Source: an uncultured Lachnospiraceae bacterium (GTDB taxonomy: Bacteria > Bacillota > Clostridia > Lachnospirales > Lachnospiraceae). From it: 7,799 bases of DNA. The notes below the pieces were generated by a model. The model ran no database searches, was not told the origin of the DNA, and saw only the letters and a program-made list of their open reading frames with translations. The translations under genes were made by a program, and so were the position numbers. Positions 5,761 through 7,799 of the stretch are shown one piece after another (the stretch's first letter is position 1; the number at the start of each line of letters is the position of its first letter). The DNA lies in assembly GCA_910577655.1 (NCBI GenBank), contig CAJTOW010000158.1:1-7799 (forward strand). The letters run 5' to 3'.

Positions 5761-6174
5761 ATGTGGCTGGTTTTTGCACTTCTTTCCGCGATATTTGCGG
5801 CTGTGACATCAATTCTGGCCAAAATCGGGATCGATGATGTGAATTCGAATCTGGCGACGGCTGTCAGGACTGTGGTGGTGGTTATTATGGCCTGGGGAAT
5901 GGTGTGTTTGACCAAAGCCCAGGGAGGATTATCCGCAATCAGCAGGAGGAGCTGGCTGTTTCTGATCTTGTCAGGTCTGGCGACCGGGGCTTCCTGGCTC
6001 TGTTATTATAAGGCATTGCAGGTGGGGGACGTTTCTAAAGTGGTGCCAGTGGACAAGCTGAGTGTGGTCATAACCCTGATACTGGCCTTTGTTGTGCTTC
6101 ATGAACCAGTCTCTGCCAGGTCTCTGGCAGGGGGCATTTTGATCACTGCCGGAACATTGCTTATGGTGCTGTAG
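5761..6174 (+). CDS. Half-size EamA transporter (single EamA domain)
   Basis: A 137-residue membrane protein with five predicted helices: about 3-20, 32-52, 66-86, 97-114 and 119-137. It holds one EamA domain instead of the usual two. The end reads SKVVPVDKLSVVITLILAFVVLHEPVS, the standard late-domain pattern, followed by a closing helix GGILITAGTLLMVL. Half-size members of the drug/metabolite superfamily are expected to work as dimers. GGAGG at 5747-5751 with nine bases to ATG 5761 sets the start. It is not a truncated version of the upstream gene: both ends look natural and the sequence differs. The MgtC-family gene starts 25 bases after its stop, so the two are almost certainly co-transcribed. 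Whether it pairs with itself or with the upstream EamA protein is unknown, as is the substrate. Confidence 0.85.
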   Translation: MWLVFALLSAIFAAVTSILAKIGIDDVNSNLATAVRTVVVVIMAWGMVCLTKAQGGLSAISRRSWLFLILSGLATGASWLCYYKALQVGDVSKVVPVDKLSVVITLILAFVVLHEPVSARSLAGGILITAGTLLMVL

Positions 6175-6199
6175 ACGGAATCAGACGGAGGAAAAATAT

Positions 6200-6883
6200 A
6201 TGACGATCCAAATGCAGCTGACAGAATGGACAATGGAGAATCTTATTCTACGGTTGGTTGTGGCCATGGTTCTGGGTTCTCTCATAGGAATCGACCGGGG
6301 GGCCAAGAAGCGGGGAGGAGGGGCAAGGACGGATGCTGCCGTCTGTATGGGGGCGGCCATGGTGATGATGACGGCCCAGTACATGGATTTTGCATTTCCA
6401 GGGAAGACGGATATCTCCAGAATGGCTGCCCAGGTGATCAGCGGTGTGGGCTTTCTGGGGGCAGGTTCCATCATTGTGTCAGGACGTCAGGTCAAGGGAC
6501 TGACCTCAGCGGCCAGTATCTGGATCTGTGCCTGCGTAGGGCTGGCCGCCGGAATCGGGTTTGTGGATGGAGCAGTGCTGGTGACAGTGATTCTGCTGGC
6601 AGGTCTTCATATTATTCCGCTGCTTGAGGAGCGGGTCTATCAGCATTCCAGATATGTGCGTCTGTACATAGAAGCCCAGACAAACCATACGGCCCCTGTA
6701 CTGATCCACAGGATGAGGGCGGACGGCTGCAAGATTGATATGTATGACGTGGAGAAGCCTGGGGCCGGAGGCCAGTCCTTCACAATCCTGATCACCATCT
6801 ACATTCCCAGAAGTCTGGATAAATCTTCCTATCTGAAAAGTCTTGCCCAGATGGAAGGAGTACTTTCACTGGATGTATTGTAA
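6200..6883 (+). CDS. MgtC/SapB family membrane protein
   Basis: A 227-residue protein: an N-terminal membrane domain (about 12-142) and a C-terminal soluble ACT-like domain (about 150-227). Family motifs appear in order: GSLIGIDRG (26-34), GARTDAAVCMGAAMV (41-55), RMAAQVISGVGFLGAGSI (74-91) and VKGLTSAASIWICACVG (98-114). These are the MgtC hallmarks, with small changes: relatives often have GLRTH where this has GARTD, and IGxER where this has IGIDR. Members are tied to growth in low magnesium, acid tolerance and control of the F-type ATP synthase; SapB-type members in Gram-positives are mostly uncharacterised. GGAGG at 6187-6191, eight bases before ATG 6200, sets the start. It is the second gene after the half-EamA gene and ends before a strong terminator. 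No magnesium-sensing leader lies directly ahead; the gap is only 25 bases. Confidence 0.9.
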   Translation: MTIQMQLTEWTMENLILRLVVAMVLGSLIGIDRGAKKRGGGARTDAAVCMGAAMVMMTAQYMDFAFPGKTDISRMAAQVISGVGFLGAGSIIVSGRQVKGLTSAASIWICACVGLAAGIGFVDGAVLVTVILLAGLHIIPLLEERVYQHSRYVRLYIEAQTNHTAPVLIHRMRADGCKIDMYDVEKPGAGGQSFTILITIYIPRSLDKSSYLKSLAQMEGVLSLDVL

Positions 6884-6927
6884 ATGTTTTGTGGTTCAGG
6901 GGGGCAGACATACCATAACAAGAAACC

Positions 6928-6963
6928 GGATCCCGGGTGTATACACCCAGGATCCCTTTTTTT
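6928..6963 (+). terminator. Strong intrinsic terminator after the MgtC-family gene
   Basis: GGATCC (6928-6933) pairs with GGATCC (6950-6955) and, inside one C/A mismatch, GGGTGTATACACCC (6935-6948) is a perfect palindrome. Seven Ts follow at 6957-6963. This closes the half-EamA/MgtC unit and separates it from the recombinase gene. Confidence 0.85.
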
Positions 6964-6987
6964 GCTTCTTTTGTTAAAATCTATATA

Positions 6988-7035
6988 CCGCAAATAGGGC
7001 GATAAACTGCGGGAATGATTTTTTAATATACGCCC
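6988..7035. other. Short inverted repeats ahead of the recombinase gene, possible recombination site
   Basis: CCGCA (6988-6992) and TGCGG (7008-7012) are inverted around 15 bases, and GGGCG (6997-7001) is inverted to CGCCC (7031-7035). Resolvase sites often lie directly upstream of their gene, so this is a candidate, but the arms are only five bases long and the site is not recognised. Confidence 0.15.
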
Positions 7036-7059
7036 AATCAAAAACAAAGGAGGCAGTAT

Positions 7060-7698
7060 ATGGGAAACGTATACGCATATGTGCGAGTAAGCACAACAGG
7101 ACAGAATGAAGACAGACAATTGATCGCAATGGCAAGGCAGAATGTACCGGAACGGAATATCTTTGTGGAAAAGCAGTCCGGAAAAGATTTCAACAGACCC
7201 ATGTACCAGCGGATGGTGAAAAAGCTCAAAGAAGATGACGTCCTTTTCATCAAAAGCATTGACCGGCTGGGAAGAAACTATGAGGAGATTCTGGAGCAGT
7301 GGCGGATCCTGACAAAGGAAAAAGGGGTGGATATTGTGGTGATCGATATGCCCCTTCTGGATACCCGGCGGGGAAAAGATCTGATGGGAACCCTGATTGC
7401 GGACCTGGTATTGGCGCTGCTCAGTTATGTCAGTGAGAATGAACGGAAATCCATCCGGGAGAGACAGAGAGAAGGCATTGAGGCTGCGAAGCTGCGCGGA
7501 GTAAAGTTCGGGAGGCCCTCAAAGCCACTCCCGGAGGATTTCGTACATATCTGCAACCGGTGGCTGGCAAAGGAGATTACTGCAGAGGAGGCTGCAGGAT
7601 TATGCGGGCTGACTAAGGCGACTTTTTATAACAGGGCCAGGACGACTATGAGACGGACATTCCGCAACAGCTCCGGCCGCAATAGCGCTGATCTGTGA
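7060..7698 (+). CDS. Small serine recombinase (resolvase/invertase family)
   Basis: A 212-residue site-specific recombinase. The N-terminal catalytic domain (about 1-125) carries YAYVRVST with the nucleophile S11 and R9. R46 lies in FNRP, and SIDRLGR holds D68, R69 and R72. These line up, shifted by one, with S10, R8, R45, D67, R68 and R71 of gamma-delta resolvase, so the active site is complete. A long helix with SENERKSIRERQREG (125-139) leads to GRPSKPLPE and a C-terminal helix-turn-helix (about 165-195, AEEAAGLCGLTKATFYNRAR). The size fits the small resolvase/invertase group, not the large integrases. AAAGGAGG at 7046-7053 is six bases before ATG 7060, a near-ideal start. It has no transposase partner in the window. 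It could resolve, invert, or be a leftover of a mobile element; target sites are unproven. The basic tail after about 196 varies and looks unstructured. Confidence 0.9.
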   Translation: MGNVYAYVRVSTTGQNEDRQLIAMARQNVPERNIFVEKQSGKDFNRPMYQRMVKKLKEDDVLFIKSIDRLGRNYEEILEQWRILTKEKGVDIVVIDMPLLDTRRGKDLMGTLIADLVLALLSYVSENERKSIRERQREGIEAAKLRGVKFGRPSKPLPEDFVHICNRWLAKEITAEEAAGLCGLTKATFYNRARTTMRRTFRNSSGRNSADL

Positions 7699-7703
7699 CA
7701 GTC

Positions 7704-7732
7704 TTGTCTTTTTGATCTGTTTGTGGTAGACT
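7704..7732 (+). promoter_or_regulatory. Candidate promoter for a gene beyond the window
   Basis: TTGTCT at 7704-7709, a 17-base spacer, and TAGACT at 7727-7732 preceded by TGG, an extended -10. Each box matches consensus at four of six positions. It starts six bases after the recombinase stop and points out of the window. Confidence 0.35.
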
Positions 7733-7743
7733 GATGAAGATTA

Positions 7744-7784
7744 AGTAACAGTTCAGATAGGTCTGCGCACTCGCTGCGCTGACC
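7744..7784 (+). repeat. GTAACAGTTCAG site followed by a hairpin, likely start of an intergenic element or leader
   Basis: GTAACAGTTCAG at 7745-7756 is nearly the same as the outer arm at 4637. It is followed by GGTC-T-GCGCA, loop CTCGC, TGCGC-T-GACC (7760-7784), nine pairs with one T/T mismatch. The sequence is cut by the window end, so a closing arm could lie beyond. Confidence 0.4.
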
Positions 7785-7799
7785 GTGCGAAAACGTAGT

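Noticed and set aside
6175..6199. Magnesium riboswitch ahead of the MgtC-family gene
   Set aside because: Only 25 bases separate it from the preceding gene, too short for any known magnesium-sensing leader.
6226..6627. Second + strand frame of 133 codons inside the MgtC-family gene
   Set aside because: Its glycine- and arginine-rich product has no family features and overlaps a gene with all MgtC motifs in another frame.
6894..6904. GTTCAGGGGGG shared with 4643-4653
   Set aside because: An 11-base match is expected several times by chance in a window of this size and no arm or stem accompanies the second copy.
1..7799. CRISPR arrays, tRNA or rRNA genes
   Set aside because: No regularly spaced repeats and no tRNA- or rRNA-like sequence were seen by eye.

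Overview
The window looks like a chromosomal accessory region from an anaerobic, Gram-positive member of the Bacillota, most likely a gut Lachnospiraceae/Clostridia-type genome. This is inferred from strong GGAGG-type ribosome sites, Clostridia-like promoter boxes and the protein families present; no marker gene fixes the taxon.

Left block (1-3540, + strand, AT-richer): an operon-like trio made of the C-terminal part of a membrane-anchored FMN-binding protein with a covalent-flavinylation motif, a ten-helix FtsX/MacB-type ABC permease, and a LolD/MacB-type ATPase. Together they look like one mechanotransmission-type ABC machine whose partner is an extracytosolic flavoprotein. No terminator follows the ATPase gene.

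Scar zone (about 3541-4500): a roughly 62-residue internal fragment of a phage terminase large subunit directly abuts the trio. It is followed on the minus strand by a small unrecognised gene remnant that has promoters but no usable in-frame start, a long stem-loop, and a small Cro/C1-type regulator whose terminator overlaps its stop codon. This looks like the remains of a prophage or integrative element.

Right block (about 4500-7799, + strand, GC-richer): a full-length EamA (DMT superfamily) transporter behind a structured leader; a large palindromic element; then a second transcription unit with a half-size EamA protein and an MgtC/SapB-family membrane protein, closed by a strong intrinsic terminator. 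A small serine recombinase with all its catalytic residues follows. The window ends in an untranslated stretch with a promoter candidate and another hairpin. Three intergenic sites share the outer-arm sequence GTNACNGTTCA, which may mark a family of palindromic intergenic elements.

The most interesting candidates are the flavoprotein-ABC trio, the prophage scar that joins two blocks of different composition, and the palindromic elements. All coordinates and base pairings were worked out by hand; no database or folding program was run.
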